Under the pieces are notes generated by a model. The model saw only the letters and a program-made list of their open reading frames with translations. It ran no database searches and had not been told where the DNA came from. DNA of 42,123 nucleotides, from positions 1-42,123 of the forward strand of contig JALRBQ010000047.1 in NCBI GenBank assembly GCA_023257655.1. The letters are read 5' to 3'. This DNA comes from Pseudomonadales bacterium. GTDB taxonomy: Bacteria; Pseudomonadota; Gammaproteobacteria; Pseudomonadales; Pseudohongiellaceae. Shown piece by piece: positions 1 to 10,036 of this stretch. The position numbers and the translations under genes are program-made. Position 1 is the stretch's first letter. Every line of letters begins with the position of its first letter.

Positions 1-62
1 TGGGCCGATATGACCGGAATGCCTACACGAATCCGATATCGACAAGGAACGCGATACGCGCC

Positions 63-989
63 CTATAACGCTTGTTCCAATTCAGGCAATGCCTTGAACA
101 GATCGGCGACCAGACCGTAATCGGCTACCTGAAAGATCGGAGCCTCGGCATCCTTGTTAATGGCGACGATCACCTTGCTGTCCTTCATGCCAGCCAGATG
201 CTGGATCGCGCCGGAGATGCCCACCGCGATATAGAGATCCGGCGCAACAATCTTGCCAGTCTGCCCGACCTGCATGTCATTCGGCACGAAGCCCGCATCG
301 ACGGCGGCACGGGACGCCCCGATTGCCGCACCGAGTTTGTCGGCGACCTTTTCCAACAACACAAAATTCTCACCGTTCTGCATGCCGCGACCACCGGAGA
401 TGACGATGGAGGCTGAGGTCAACTCAGGTCGCTCGCTCACAGACAGCTGTTCGCTGACAAAGCTGGCCAGCGCCTGCTCAGCGACAAACGCAGTGCTCTC
501 GATCGGCGCACTGCCACCCAGAGCGGCGTCGGCAAAGGCCGTGGTACGCACGGTGATCACCTTGATGCTGTCGGCCGATTGCACAGTTGCCATCGCATTG
601 CCCGCGTATACCGGACGCACAAAGGTATCGGCTGAGACCACTTCGATGATCTCGGAAATTTGCGCCACATCCAGCAAGGCCGCGACGCGAGGCATCACAT
701 TCTTGCCTGTGGTCGTGGCGGCCGCGAGCAAATGACTGTAGTCCTTGCCGAGTTCGGCGACCAACGGTGCGACACTCTCGGGCAGTTGATGTGCGTAAAC
801 GGCGTTGTCGGCAACGATCACCTTGGCCACGTTGGCAACGGCGGCGGCAGCCGAGGCCGCGTCCTGGCAATTGGCGCCTGCGACGAGGATGTGCACCTCG
901 CCACCGATGGCTTGAGCTGCAGTTACCGCATTAAGGGTTGCCGGCTTGAGAGTGCTGTTATCGTGTTCTGCTATGACGAGTATGGACAT
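63..989 (-). CDS. etfA: Electron transfer flavoprotein subunit alpha
   Basis: EtfA pairs with EtfB to carry electrons from acyl-CoA and other flavin dehydrogenases to the ETF:quinone oxidoreductase. The 308-residue product has the usual family length. It starts [10 protein letters not shown], typical of the N-terminal alpha/beta domain, and its C-terminal half carries the FAD-binding signature: [12 protein letters not shown], then [16 protein letters not shown] followed by [11 protein letters not shown], and finally [17 protein letters not shown]. It ends with TAG at 63-65. The gene lies 9 bases downstream of etfB on the same strand, so the two are surely co-transcribed. Nothing odd is seen. 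The 62 bases to the left edge hold no recognisable gene. Confidence 0.97.
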   Translation of the reverse strand: MSILVIAEHDNSTLKPATLNAVTAAQAIGGEVHILVAGANCQDAASAAAAVANVAKVIVADNAVYAHQLPESVAPLVAELGKDYSHLLAAATTTGKNVMPRVAALLDVAQISEIIEVVSADTFVRPVYAGNAMATVQSADSIKVITVRTTAFADAALGGSAPIESTAFVAEQALASFVSEQLSVSERPELTSASIVISGGRGMQNGENFVLLEKVADKLGAAIGASRAAVDAGFVPNDMQVGQTGKIVAPDLYIAVGISGAIQHLAGMKDSKVIVAINKDAEAPIFQVADYGLVADLFKALPELEQAL

Positions 990-998
990 GGGCTTCCC

Positions 999-1748
999 TT
1001 AAATGACTTTCGCTTCGGACTTGAGTTTTTGCACGAGTTCTTCCACGGTCTCGACGATGATACCGGCGCTGCGTTCTGCCGGTGGTACCACCTTCAGTGT
1101 GGTCAGTCGGGAACCGATGTCGACACCGAGATCGGCTGGCGTGAGGGTATCGATCGGCTTTTTCTTCGCCTTCATGATATTAGGCAGTGAGGCGTAGCGC
1201 GGCTCGTTTAGGCGCAGGTCAGTGGTTACCACAGCCGGCAAAGACAACAGGACTGTCTGCTCGCCTCCATCGATTTCCCGTGTGACTTCAATCTTGCCAT
1301 CCTGCAGTTGCGCCTTGCAGGCAAAGGTGCCCTGCGGGAAATTGCAGAGCGCGGCCAGCATCTGTCCAACTTGATTGTTGTCGGTATCGATGGACTGCTT
1401 GCCAAGAATTACGAGGTCGATCTGTTCTTTCTCGACAATGGCCTTGAGTAACTTCGCCACCGCCAGTGGTTCGACCTGGGTCTCTGCAGTCACCAGAATG
1501 CCGCGGTCGGCGCCGAGCGCTAATGCGGTGCGCAGTTGCTCCTGACTCGCCTGCGGTCCGATAGAGACGGCGATGACTTCCTCAGCCGAACCAGCCTCTT
1601 TCATACGAATCGCCTCTTCCACCGCGATTTCACAGAAGGGATTGATCGCCATCTTGGCGTTGCTGAGGTCGACGCCGGTGCCGTCAGACTTGACCCTGAC
1701 CTTCACGTTCGCATCGACGACGCGTTTTATAGCCACAAGAATTTTCAT
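999..1748 (-). CDS. etfB: Electron transfer flavoprotein subunit beta
   Basis: EtfB is the AMP-binding partner of EtfA in the soluble electron transfer flavoprotein heterodimer. The product of 249 residues begins [12 protein letters not shown] and contains [13 protein letters not shown] and the loop [18 protein letters not shown], which are characteristic of the family. I place the start at the ATG at 1746-1748 rather than at an upstream in-frame codon, because AGGAA lies just upstream of it and because family members begin MKILV. It is the first gene of an etfB-etfA pair. No strong promoter was recognised in the 211-base gap upstream. Confidence 0.96.
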   Translation of the reverse strand: MKILVAIKRVVDANVKVRVKSDGTGVDLSNAKMAINPFCEIAVEEAIRMKEAGSAEEVIAVSIGPQASQEQLRTALALGADRGILVTAETQVEPLAVAKLLKAIVEKEQIDLVILGKQSIDTDNNQVGQMLAALCNFPQGTFACKAQLQDGKIEVTREIDGGEQTVLLSLPAVVTTDLRLNEPRYASLPNIMKAKKKPIDTLTPADLGVDIGSRLTTLKVVPPAERSAGIIVETVEELVQKLKSEAKVI

Positions 1749-1814
1749 CGGATTTCCTGATTGAAACTGAGTGCTGGGAGTAAGCGAACTGCGCAAACGA
1801 CGGCGCAGCAGTGC

Positions 1815-1842
1815 AAAAAAAGGCGCTAATAATGCCGTTTTT
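1815..1842 (-). terminator. Weak hairpin with A/T tracts, possible terminator after the DUF1285 gene
   Basis: Seven A (1815-1821), GGC, a 9-base loop, GCC, one unpaired G and five T (1838-1842) can fold into a short hairpin flanked by A and T tracts. Read on the minus strand it lies between the DUF1285 gene and etfB and ends in a run of T, as an intrinsic terminator would. The GC stem is only three base pairs, so the call is weak. The remainder of the gap at 1749-1959 holds nothing else I can name. Confidence 0.3.
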
Positions 1843-1959
1843 ACCGGAACAGGTCAACACGGACCCGGCCGCCACACCCTGCTCGCGCCTGGGCGCCAGC
1901 TCACCCGGTTGGCTCTTCTATTGGCCGGCGAGGCATCCGACCTGGTACCGACACTGAAC

Positions 1960-2538
1960 TCAGACGGTGGCTTCAGTTGCCAGTACAAAGAACTCGCCAG
2001 CGCTGTAAATTCCGGTTTCCCGCTGGCCTTCATGCTCACGGGTCTGGGCCAGTTCCACGAGCTGATAGAACACACTCCGCGCAATCAGTGCCTTCAGCCC
2101 GCTGCGGATTTCAACCGTGGGATGGGGCTCGCCAGTTGCCGGATCGGCATTGAGTTGAAGGCTGTGCCTGGCATTGAGCGTGATCGTCTCGTCCATGTTC
2201 GTAGTCAGCTGAATGCATTGCTGCACACCGCTTCCCGTTACCTGCAATACCTGGGCGACAAAGGGACAGTCTTCTACGGTGATACTGACTTTCTCCACCG
2301 GCGTGACCAGGTAATAAACCCCGTCCTCGTCCAAACGGAGCACCGAGGCAAACAATTTCTGCATCGCCTTGCGCCGAATGGGCTGCCCTTCGTGCCACCA
2401 GCTGCCGTCACGGCGGATAACCAGATCCAGCTCACCACAAAACGGCGGATTCCACAGGTGCACGGGTGCCGGGCCCTTGACCTTGATCTCGCGGACGAGC
2501 GCGAAGGGATCGGTGGCAGATTTGCGTGACTCAGACAA
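1960..2538 (-). CDS. DUF1285 family protein
   Basis: The 192-residue product matches the DUF1285 family of small proteobacterial proteins, whose role is not firmly known. Recognisable pieces are the N-terminal PVHLWNPPFCGELDLVI, then RDGSWWHEGQPIRRKAM, LFASVLRLDEDGVYYLVTP and VEKVSITVEDCPFVA. No signal peptide or membrane segment is seen, so a soluble protein is likely. I choose a TTG start at 2536-2538 because AGGAG lies five bases upstream, and because the in-frame sequence further upstream is unlike the family and runs into mnmH. The gene is divergent from mnmH. The family assignment is from memory of conserved motifs. Confidence 0.8.
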   Translation of the reverse strand: MSESRKSATDPFALVREIKVKGPAPVHLWNPPFCGELDLVIRRDGSWWHEGQPIRRKAMQKLFASVLRLDEDGVYYLVTPVEKVSITVEDCPFVAQVLQVTGSGVQQCIQLTTNMDETITLNARHSLQLNADPATGEPHPTVEIRSGLKALIARSVFYQLVELAQTREHEGQRETGIYSAGEFFVLATEATV

Positions 2539-2721
2539 AACAACTCCTGACAGTGGCCGAACAGAGAGCCCCAGTGTAAGCCGCTGGCGTTGCGGGTCCA
2601 AGTTCTGACCCTGAATGCGCCTGGTATTAAGTACTGGGGTTAGGGACTGGGGAGTGTCAATGGTACACTGGCAACTCGCATCCCGATGACACAACGCAGC
2701 CAGACGTAAATCCCAGCAATT
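2539..2721. other. Divergent intergenic region between the DUF1285 gene and mnmH
   Basis: This 183-base gap must hold the promoters for both flanking genes. A perfect inverted repeat GGGTC/GACCC lies at 2594-2598 and 2607-2611, and ACTGGGG occurs twice around 2632-2652. TACACT at 2664-2669 could be a -10 element for mnmH but has no convincing -35. No small ORF is supported. Confidence 0.4.
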
Positions 2722-3834
2722 ATGCCTGACATCATCCCCGCCACTGCCATTCCCGCCCTGCTGGCTAGCAATACGCCGCTGCTGGATGTACGGGCACCGG
2801 TGGAGTTTCTCCATGGCGCATTTCCCGGGGCCAAGAACCTTCCTCTGCTGAATGATCACGAACGCGCCGCCGTCGGCAAGCTGTTCAAGTCCAGTGGCCA
2901 GCAGGCGGCCATCGACTACGGGCACAAACTCGTCAATGGTCATCTAAAAGAAGCAAGAGTCAAAGCCTGGGAGCGCTTCATCACGACGCATGCGGGTACT
3001 GCTGTGTATTGCTATCGCGGTGGCCTGCGCTCAAAGATTGTCCAGCAATGGCTGGCTGAGACAGGGATCAGAGTGCCGCGAATCGAAGGCGGCTACAAGC
3101 TCATGCGGCGCATTCTGATCGACACGATCGACGCCGCCGCTGCCAGCACTCCCCTGCTGATCATTGCCGGTAAGACTGGCAGCGGCAAGACTCATGTCAT
3201 CAACGACCTGAACAACAGCGTGGACCTGGAAGGCCTGGCCAATCATCGCGGATCGGCATTTGGACCGCGCGTGCACCCGCAACCGACCCAGATCAATTTC
3301 GAAAACGCACTCGCGATCGCCCTGCTGCGCATCCCGTATCAAGCAGCTATGCACCTGTTTCTCGAGGACGAGAGTCGTGCGATCGGATCGTTGTCGGTAC
3401 CCGAATCGCTGCACAACAAGATGTTGCAGGCGCCCGTGGCCGTGCTGGAAGAATCGCTGGCACAACGGGTGAATACCATTCTGCAGGATTACATCGTCTC
3501 GAACTTTCGTGAGTTTATTGCGGCCAATCCTCGTAATGGCCAGCAATTGTTCTCCGCTTATCTGTTGGGCAGTCTCGCCAAGATTCGCCATCGTCTGGGA
3601 GGTGAGTTGCACGACAAGTTACGTCTCGTCATGGAAGCGGCGCTCGCCATGGGCGAGGACGGACTGCCTGCGCATGCTGAGTGGATCGAACAACTCCTCA
3701 TCAACTATTACGATCCCATGTACGAGTATCAGCTCGGCAAGAAGGATCGTCGTGTCATCTTTCGCGGCGATCGCAATGAATTGCTGAGCTGGGCCGCGCA
3801 CCTGGATCAACCTGACCAAAAACGGCGCGCATGA
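2722..3834 (+). CDS. mnmH: tRNA 2-selenouridine synthase (SelU/MnmH)
   Basis: MnmH converts 5-substituted 2-thiouridine at the wobble position (U34) of certain tRNAs to 2-selenouridine, using selenophosphate and a geranylated intermediate. The 370-residue product has an N-terminal rhodanese domain (LLDVRAPVEFLHGAFPGA) whose catalytic cysteine is at residue 97 in YCYRGGLRS, the same number as in E. coli. A P-loop, AGKTGSGKTH, follows with its lysine at residue 156. The ATG at 2722 gives the expected N-terminus. Its last codons overlap the next gene as ATGA, so it is translationally coupled to an AddB-like nuclease. This predicts that the organism makes selenophosphate (selD elsewhere). Nothing is missing. 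Confidence 0.95.
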   Translation: MPDIIPATAIPALLASNTPLLDVRAPVEFLHGAFPGAKNLPLLNDHERAAVGKLFKSSGQQAAIDYGHKLVNGHLKEARVKAWERFITTHAGTAVYCYRGGLRSKIVQQWLAETGIRVPRIEGGYKLMRRILIDTIDAAAASTPLLIIAGKTGSGKTHVINDLNNSVDLEGLANHRGSAFGPRVHPQPTQINFENALAIALLRIPYQAAMHLFLEDESRAIGSLSVPESLHNKMLQAPVAVLEESLAQRVNTILQDYIVSNFREFIAANPRNGQQLFSAYLLGSLAKIRHRLGGELHDKLRLVMEAALAMGEDGLPAHAEWIEQLLINYYDPMYEYQLGKKDRRVIFRGDRNELLSWAAHLDQPDQKRRA

Positions 3835-6593
3835 ACCCCGCTCCGATCAGCCGGATCAACCTCGCGCCGCTGGCGGCGCAACTTGAGGACGACGTACTGA
3901 TTCTGGTGCCGAACCATCGTCTGCGCGACGCCATCCTCACAACCTACACTGACGCAAAGGCCGAGGGCGTGTTCCGTACTCCGCGCGTCTTCGCCGTGGA
4001 CATCTGGCTACGGGAATTCTGGGATCTGTGCGCCCACAACGGTCTGGTCCCGTGTTGCGAGCGGGCGCTGCTGACACCGGAAAAGGAACAGCTGCTGTGG
4101 ACCCGGGTCATCGAAAGTTCTCTCGACGCGATTCCGTTGCTGAACCCCGAGGAAACCGGGCGGTCGGCGAGCCACAGTTATCGAGAGCTGCGACAGTGGG
4201 TATTGCAGGATCCGATCGCCGCGCTGCGAGGCTACAGCGCTATTCCCGATGTCGCCGCGTTTGTGCACTGGCTGCGTGACTACACACAGCGCTGTGAATT
4301 GCAGCAGTCGACGAATCTCGTTGATGCCATAGACAGCCTGTTAAACCACGGCCTCGATTCCCCGGCCATGCAGGCCCTGCTGCCCTCCAGCATCTGCCTC
4401 GTCAACTTCTTGCAACCACCGCCGCTCTATCGTCGCTTGTTCGACGCACTGGCAGCGCACTGTCAGGTCAGCGAAATGCACCTGACGCAGCAACAAGCGC
4501 CGGCGCAGAGCTGGCGCGAGAGTTACGCGACCCAATCAGCCGAACTCATCGCCTGCGCCCATTGGGCGCGGGCGTTACGACGCGAGCAACCAGGAACTCA
4601 TATCGGCATTCTGTATGCCGAGGATTTTCTGTCCCAGCCGGCCTTGCGGCATATCTTCGAGACCGCCCTGACTGACGAGAACCACGCACCACTCTCGGCG
4701 GCCGCGGCAGACAGCGCACGCTACAACACGACCTCGTCCAGGTTGGTGCTAACGGATGCAGCGTCCATCCACGATGCCTTGCTCCTGCTGCAACTGGGAC
4801 AGGAGGAGCAAGCCAGCAGCGACCTCTGTCGATTGCTGCAATCGCCCCACCTGCTGGCGACAGAGTCCGAGCACGAGGCCCGTCTGCAGATGGAACTGAC
4901 AATGCGGCGTTACTTCACGGCAACGACGACGATGACGGACTTCTGCTGGCACCTCAATCAGGCCGAGCGCGCCACCTATTCGCCGACTCTCGCAGCAGTG
5001 TTGCTGCAATTGCGGACGCGCCAGCGCCAAAGATCGGTCACTGCCAGTGCCCGGGAATGGGTGCGGCGCTGGCGCGAACAATTGGCGGAATTGGGTTGGC
5101 CAGGAGTGTCGGGACCCCAGGAACAGGATAATCTCCGGCTCTGGCAGGAGACCTTGGACCGCTTCGCCCGATGCAGCGCCGTGCTGGGCCCACTGACCCT
5201 GAGCGCGGCACTCACCCGACTGCGCAACCTGTGCCAGCAACAGCCGCAGTCTCATCCGTTCGATGCCCGTAATCCTCTTTCTATATATACGGTCGCGGAA
5301 GCAGTCGGCCTGCAATTTGATCATGTCTGGTTGCTGGGCTTCAGCGATCGACACTGGCCACCACCGGCGCGCCCGCTGGCGTTCCTGCCCTATCGCCTGC
5401 AAGTCGAGGCCGGCATACCTGCGAGCCACAGTGACCTGCAGTTCGCGCGTGCCAGTGAACAACTCACCAGCGTCCAGGGAGCCGTGCGTGGGACCTTGAT
5501 TGCGAGTCATCATCGCACTGACGGCGAGCTGGAGCTGAGTCCCAGCAGCGCGCTACTCGTTCTGCCCGAGCGCGAGACCGCCGCAACAGAGCTGACACCG
5601 CCAAACTTGTTGAGCTCGCTCGCCGTGACTCCCACCGCGCTGGTGCGCATCAACGACACCGGCGGCGTGCCATTAATCGCTGGCGAACAGGTACGTGGCG
5701 GTCAGGGCGTGATCAGCAACCAGTCGAGTTGTCCGTTTCGGGCCTTCACTCGACACCGACTCCGCGCCGAACCGCTGGCCCGCTTCGAGACCGGGCTCAG
5801 CGCCATGGCACGCGGTAATGCCCTGCATGCGTCACTGGAAACGCTGTTCGCCACGGTTACCGGCAGTGCGGCTCTCGCTGAACTGACACCAACCGCGCGT
5901 AAGCAGCAAATTGCGACAGCAACCGAGACTGGCATTCAGTGGCTCAGTCAGCGCTACCCGCAGCTCATGACGCCGCGCTTCAAGGCGCTTGAACACACGC
6001 GTATCGAGGCCTTGCTGCAACGTTATCTGACGCTGGAGGCCGAGCGCCCCGAGTTTGCGGTGGTTGCCCGGGAGCAAGTGCACGAATGGCACCACGGCAC
6101 CCTCGGCCTGCAATTGAAGATCGACCGGGTCGATCGGCTCGCGAATGAGAGCCTGGCTCTCATCGACTACAAGACTGGCAAACGTGCCGTCAGCAGTTCG
6201 GGCTGGATCGACGCGCGTCCGGAAGACATGCAACTGCCACTGTATTACACCGTTGCGACCAACGCACAAGCATCGCCGGTCACAGCCATCGTCATCGGCA
6301 GCGTCAATGTCGAGCGGATCGCCTACTCGGGTGTCGCTGCAGGCAATGACTTTCACGCCTCCGTAAAACCCGCATCCGAGGACAGGCGGGTGAGTCGCGA
6401 CTGGAACGACCTGACTCGCCAGTGGCAGATGACGGTGACAGAGCTGACCGCGGAATTTGTCGGCGGTCGCGCCGACGTGGCGCCAGTCAATGGCCGCAGA
6501 ACCTGTGAATATTGCGGACTGGAACCGCTGTGTCGCATTCGGGAGCTCGACCAGAGCGAACCAAATGACGACAGTGTGGAGGATGAGGCATGA
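3831..6593 (+). CDS. AddB-like PD-(D/E)XK nuclease with iron-sulfur staple
   Basis: This 920-residue protein is the AddB-like half of a two-protein DNA end-processing machine, of the type often annotated simply as 'probable DNA repair protein' in gammaproteobacteria. The N-terminal two thirds are helicase-like but lack a visible Walker A motif, as expected of AddB. The C-terminal nuclease domain has LKIDRVDRL followed by D779-Y780-K781 in LIDYKTGKR. Four cysteines at residues 634 (SSCPFRAF), 892, 895 and 901 (CEYCGLEPLC) match the C-x(n)-C-x2-C-x5-C spacing of the AddB 4Fe-4S staple. It overlaps mnmH and the next helicase gene by ATGA on each side. It probably acts in the cytoplasm on double-strand DNA ends with its neighbour; this is inference from family and context. 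Confidence 0.88.
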   Translation: MNPAPISRINLAPLAAQLEDDVLILVPNHRLRDAILTTYTDAKAEGVFRTPRVFAVDIWLREFWDLCAHNGLVPCCERALLTPEKEQLLWTRVIESSLDAIPLLNPEETGRSASHSYRELRQWVLQDPIAALRGYSAIPDVAAFVHWLRDYTQRCELQQSTNLVDAIDSLLNHGLDSPAMQALLPSSICLVNFLQPPPLYRRLFDALAAHCQVSEMHLTQQQAPAQSWRESYATQSAELIACAHWARALRREQPGTHIGILYAEDFLSQPALRHIFETALTDENHAPLSAAAADSARYNTTSSRLVLTDAASIHDALLLLQLGQEEQASSDLCRLLQSPHLLATESEHEARLQMELTMRRYFTATTTMTDFCWHLNQAERATYSPTLAAVLLQLRTRQRQRSVTASAREWVRRWREQLAELGWPGVSGPQEQDNLRLWQETLDRFARCSAVLGPLTLSAALTRLRNLCQQQPQSHPFDARNPLSIYTVAEAVGLQFDHVWLLGFSDRHWPPPARPLAFLPYRLQVEAGIPASHSDLQFARASEQLTSVQGAVRGTLIASHHRTDGELELSPSSALLVLPERETAATELTPPNLLSSLAVTPTALVRINDTGGVPLIAGEQVRGGQGVISNQSSCPFRAFTRHRLRAEPLARFETGLSAMARGNALHASLETLFATVTGSAALAELTPTARKQQIATATETGIQWLSQRYPQLMTPRFKALEHTRIEALLQRYLTLEAERPEFAVVAREQVHEWHHGTLGLQLKIDRVDRLANESLALIDYKTGKRAVSSSGWIDARPEDMQLPLYYTVATNAQASPVTAIVIGSVNVERIAYSGVAAGNDFHASVKPASEDRRVSRDWNDLTRQWQMTVTELTAEFVGGRADVAPVNGRRTCEYCGLEPLCRIRELDQSEPNDDSVEDEA

Positions 6594-9500
6594 GCAAGGC
6601 GCCTCTGAGTGATAGCCGCGACCGCGACCAGGCACTGGATATCACCGATTCCTTTATCGTGCAGGCGCCAGCGGGTTCGGGTAAGACTGAATTGCTCATC
6701 ATGCGCTTTCTGAAACTGCTGTGTGTTTGCGAGCAACCTGAACAGGTGCTCGCCATCACCTTTACCAAGAAGGCCGCCAATGAAATGGGCCGTCGCATCA
6801 TAGCGGCGCTGCGCTGGGCCGAAGACATCGACAAGGGCGGCGCTCTGCCCACAGACGCGTTCGCGCTGCAGCGACTCGAGGTGGCCCGACAGGTGCTGGC
6901 TCACGATCGTGAGCTGGGCTGGCATCTGCTGGATTATCCGTCACGCTTGCGGGTCCAGACCATCGACAGTTTCTGTGCTTATCTCGCCGGTCAGCTGCCG
7001 ATTCTGTCCCGACTCGGGGGCAGCGCCAATATCAGCGAAGACATCAAACCCTGCTTCGTCGACGCAATCTCCAGGACCTTGGCGTTATTGGAAACCGAAA
7101 CCGAGATCAGCGCCGACATTGCCTTGCTGTTGGCGCATCTCGACAACGATCTCACGGCCGTCGAAAACCTGCTTGTGGACTTGCTGTACAAACGCGATCA
7201 ATGGCTACCCCATCTGTTGCAGGTGCGCGCACAACAGGGTTCCAGTGAGGCACAATTGCAAGCCAGTCTGATCGAATTGATCGAGGAGTCGCTGGAGGAA
7301 ACGGGCACGCTGTTATCCGCCTGGGAGTCACAGCTGATTCCGCTGGTGAATTTTGCCGCGCTCAATATGCAGGCGCCGGCACTCTCCGACACGCCGCTCA
7401 CCGGGCTGCCAGACGCGACCCCGGACGCGCTGCCCCAGTGGCACTTTATCGCCGACCTGCTGCTCACCCAGAAAGACGAGTGGCGCAAGACAGTCAACGT
7501 GAAGAACGGGTTTCCGGCCGACGCCAAAACCGACAAGGGGCAGCTGGCCGAATTCAAGGCGCGCAAAGAGGCGATGGTCGCGCTGCTGGCCGAGTTCGCC
7601 ACCCTTCCCGATTTGCTTCGATCGGTCGCCTATCTGCGCCTGCTGCCCAGCCCCGACCGCGAGGCCACGCAGTGGCAATTCCTCGGCGCGCTGACTCGCA
7701 TCCTGATCCAGTTGAGTACCCAATTGCTGTTGTCTTTCCGGCAGTTCCGCATGATTGACTACACCCAGACTAGTGCGGCCGCACGCACAGCGTTGGGTAG
7801 TACCGACGCCCCCACCGACCTCGCACTGGCGCTCGATCATCGCATTCAGCACGTGCTGGTCGATGAGTTCCAGGATACCTCGCAGATGCAACTGGATATT
7901 CTGGAACTGATTACGGCCGGCTGGGAGAACGGCGATGGTCGTACCCTGTTCCTGGTGGGAGACGCCATGCAGTCCTGCTATGGATTTCGCAATGCGAACG
8001 TGGGCATCTATCTCAATGTGCGTGCACGCGGACTCGGTGCCATTGCACTCACCCCGTTGACTCTGGAGACCAACTTCCGCTCACAACATAACGTGGTGAG
8101 CTGGGTGAATGACATCTTCAGCGAGGCGTTTCCTGCACAGGAAAATATCTCTCGCGGAGCAGTACCCTACACCCCATCGGTGGCCCTGCATCCGGCGATC
8201 GACACGTTGGGTGGTCGAGCACACATCATCAGTTATGACGATTCCACCCAATCACAGGCACGGCAGCAGGAAGCGGAGCAGGTCGTCGCTCGCATCCAGG
8301 CCTTGCAGCGGGTGGCGCCGGAGGATTCCATTGCCGTTCTGGTGCGGGCTCGTGGCCACCTGCAGGCGATCGTGCCGCTGTTGCGCGACGCCGGTATTCA
8401 CTGGCAGGCAACTGACATCGATCACCTCGCCACGCTACCTGTCATTGAGGACCTGATCACGCTCACGCGCGCACTCATCAACAAGGCTGACCGGCTGTCC
8501 TGGCTCGCCCTGCTACGGGCACCGTGGTGCGGACTCACTCTCGCCGACCTGCACGCGATCAGTTGCCACGCCGATTCCGCCAGTATCTGGTCTGCACTGC
8601 AACAACCCGAACTGATTACGGCGCTGTCAGACGATGGTCGCGCCCGCGTCAAAAGCCTGCTGCCGGTGCTCGATTTTGGCCTGGGACTGCGCCAGCGCGG
8701 CACTCTGCGCCATTGTGTGGAACAATGCTGGCGCCTGTTGGGAGGCATCCACACCACGTCGACACCGGTCGAACTCGACAGCGTAGCAGAATACTTCACC
8801 CTGCTCGCCTCGCACGAGCATGCCGGCGGTCTGGGCGATATCGACGAATTTTGTGAACAGGTTGCCGCCGCGTTCGTTCCGGGACACACGCCGTCCATAG
8901 AGTCGGATCGCCAACCGATTCATTTGCTGACCATGCACAAGGCCAAGGGACTGGAATACGATCACGTGATTCTGCCAGGCCTGTCGTTGCCCCCCAAATC
9001 CGATACCAAACCCTTGCTGCAATGGCATGCGCGTCTGAATCACTGTGGTGAGCCTAACCTGTTTCTGGCTACCTTGTCGGCAGCAGGCAGCGATGACAAT
9101 CCGCTGTACAAGCTGCTCCGGCATGAACAGAAGCAGAAGGCACTTCTGGAAAATACCCGGCTGCTCTATATCGCCCTCACCCGGGCCCGGACTTCGGTGA
9201 GCCTGTTCGCCACATTGGGAACGACCGCAGATGGGGAACTGAAGGCACCCGTCGAGCCCAGCCTGCTCAGCCGCATCTGGCCGCAACTCCTGGAGCGCCT
9301 GACTCCGGCGCAGGTGACTGCGGCGACTAACGGGTCGGCGATGTCGACGTTGCCGACTTATCCGGAACACACCCCTATTCGCCGCTTCGCCGAACCATTA
9401 CGACTGGAGCAGGCCCAACTCGATCAGTTGACTGCGCTGCGCGAGCGTCAGTCGGCACCGCTGGTAATGGAAGCACCCGTGAGTGAGCCGGAGGCGAGTA

Positions 9501-10015
9501 TTGGCACCCTCATCCATCGCAGTCTCGAGGCCCTGTGTTCCACGGGCACACCGGCACTCGATGCGCCCCGACTCGCGAGCCTGCAGGCCTACTGGCGACT
9601 CCAACTGCGCGACCTCATCGACGATCCGGCGCTGCTTAAGTCAAGTGTTGAGACGGTGACCCAAGCTGTCACCCGGACTCTGAACGATGCCGACACACGC
9701 TGGCTGTTCGCCGCGACACACACCGAGAATGAGAGCGAGCTGGCACTTTCGCGGCGGCGCGCTGGAGTGACCTATCATTACAAGATCGATCGCAGTTTCG
9801 TGGATGCAGAAGGCGTGCGCTGGATTATCGATTACAAGACCGGGCTGCCGAGTCAATCTGAAGCAGAACAGGCGTTCATCGACACCCAATGTGAGCGCTA
9901 CGCGGCACAGCTCGAGACCTACCGCGCCCTGTTAGCCGAGCTGGAATCCCGCCCCATCAGAACCGCGCTCTTCTTCACTGCTCTCGGCCGGTTGGTCGAG
10001 CTCAGGACAGACTGA
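6590..10015 (+). CDS. AddA-like UvrD-family helicase-nuclease
   Basis: The 1141-residue product is a superfamily 1A helicase with a C-terminal RecB-type nuclease, the layout of AddA. Visible motifs in order are APAGSGKT (Walker A, lysine 32), ITFTKKAANEM (Ia), VDEFQDTSQMQ (II), LVGDAMQSCYGFRNA (III), LETNFRSQ (IV), LLTMHKAKGLEYDHVILPG (V) and LLYIALTRARTSVSLF (VI). The nuclease core has D1081-Y1082-K1083 in WIIDYKTG. With the AddB-like neighbour it would unwind and resect double-strand breaks to load RecA, in place of or beside RecBCD. The start overlaps the upstream stop as ATGA. All catalytic motifs look intact. Confidence 0.93.
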   Translation: MSKAPLSDSRDRDQALDITDSFIVQAPAGSGKTELLIMRFLKLLCVCEQPEQVLAITFTKKAANEMGRRIIAALRWAEDIDKGGALPTDAFALQRLEVARQVLAHDRELGWHLLDYPSRLRVQTIDSFCAYLAGQLPILSRLGGSANISEDIKPCFVDAISRTLALLETETEISADIALLLAHLDNDLTAVENLLVDLLYKRDQWLPHLLQVRAQQGSSEAQLQASLIELIEESLEETGTLLSAWESQLIPLVNFAALNMQAPALSDTPLTGLPDATPDALPQWHFIADLLLTQKDEWRKTVNVKNGFPADAKTDKGQLAEFKARKEAMVALLAEFATLPDLLRSVAYLRLLPSPDREATQWQFLGALTRILIQLSTQLLLSFRQFRMIDYTQTSAAARTALGSTDAPTDLALALDHRIQHVLVDEFQDTSQMQLDILELITAGWENGDGRTLFLVGDAMQSCYGFRNANVGIYLNVRARGLGAIALTPLTLETNFRSQHNVVSWVNDIFSEAFPAQENISRGAVPYTPSVALHPAIDTLGGRAHIISYDDSTQSQARQQEAEQVVARIQALQRVAPEDSIAVLVRARGHLQAIVPLLRDAGIHWQATDIDHLATLPVIEDLITLTRALINKADRLSWLALLRAPWCGLTLADLHAISCHADSASIWSALQQPELITALSDDGRARVKSLLPVLDFGLGLRQRGTLRHCVEQCWRLLGGIHTTSTPVELDSVAEYFTLLASHEHAGGLGDIDEFCEQVAAAFVPGHTPSIESDRQPIHLLTMHKAKGLEYDHVILPGLSLPPKSDTKPLLQWHARLNHCGEPNLFLATLSAAGSDDNPLYKLLRHEQKQKALLENTRLLYIALTRARTSVSLFATLGTTADGELKAPVEPSLLSRIWPQLLERLTPAQVTAATNGSAMSTLPTYPEHTPIRRFAEPLRLEQAQLDQLTALRERQSAPLVMEAPVSEPEASIGTLIHRSLEALCSTGTPALDAPRLASLQAYWRLQLRDLIDDPALLKSSVETVTQAVTRTLNDADTRWLFAATHTENESELALSRRRAGVTYHYKIDRSFVDAEGVRWIIDYKTGLPSQSEAEQAFIDTQCERYAAQLETYRALLAELESRPIRTALFFTALGRLVELRTD

Positions 10016-10036
10016 CAACGCGCATACACGCGGTAA

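Noticed and set aside
2594..2653. REP-like or transposase-associated palindrome between the DUF1285 gene and mnmH
   Set aside because: GGGTC/GACCC and the repeated ACTGGGG look suggestive, but there is one copy in the window and no transposase, so no element can be claimed.
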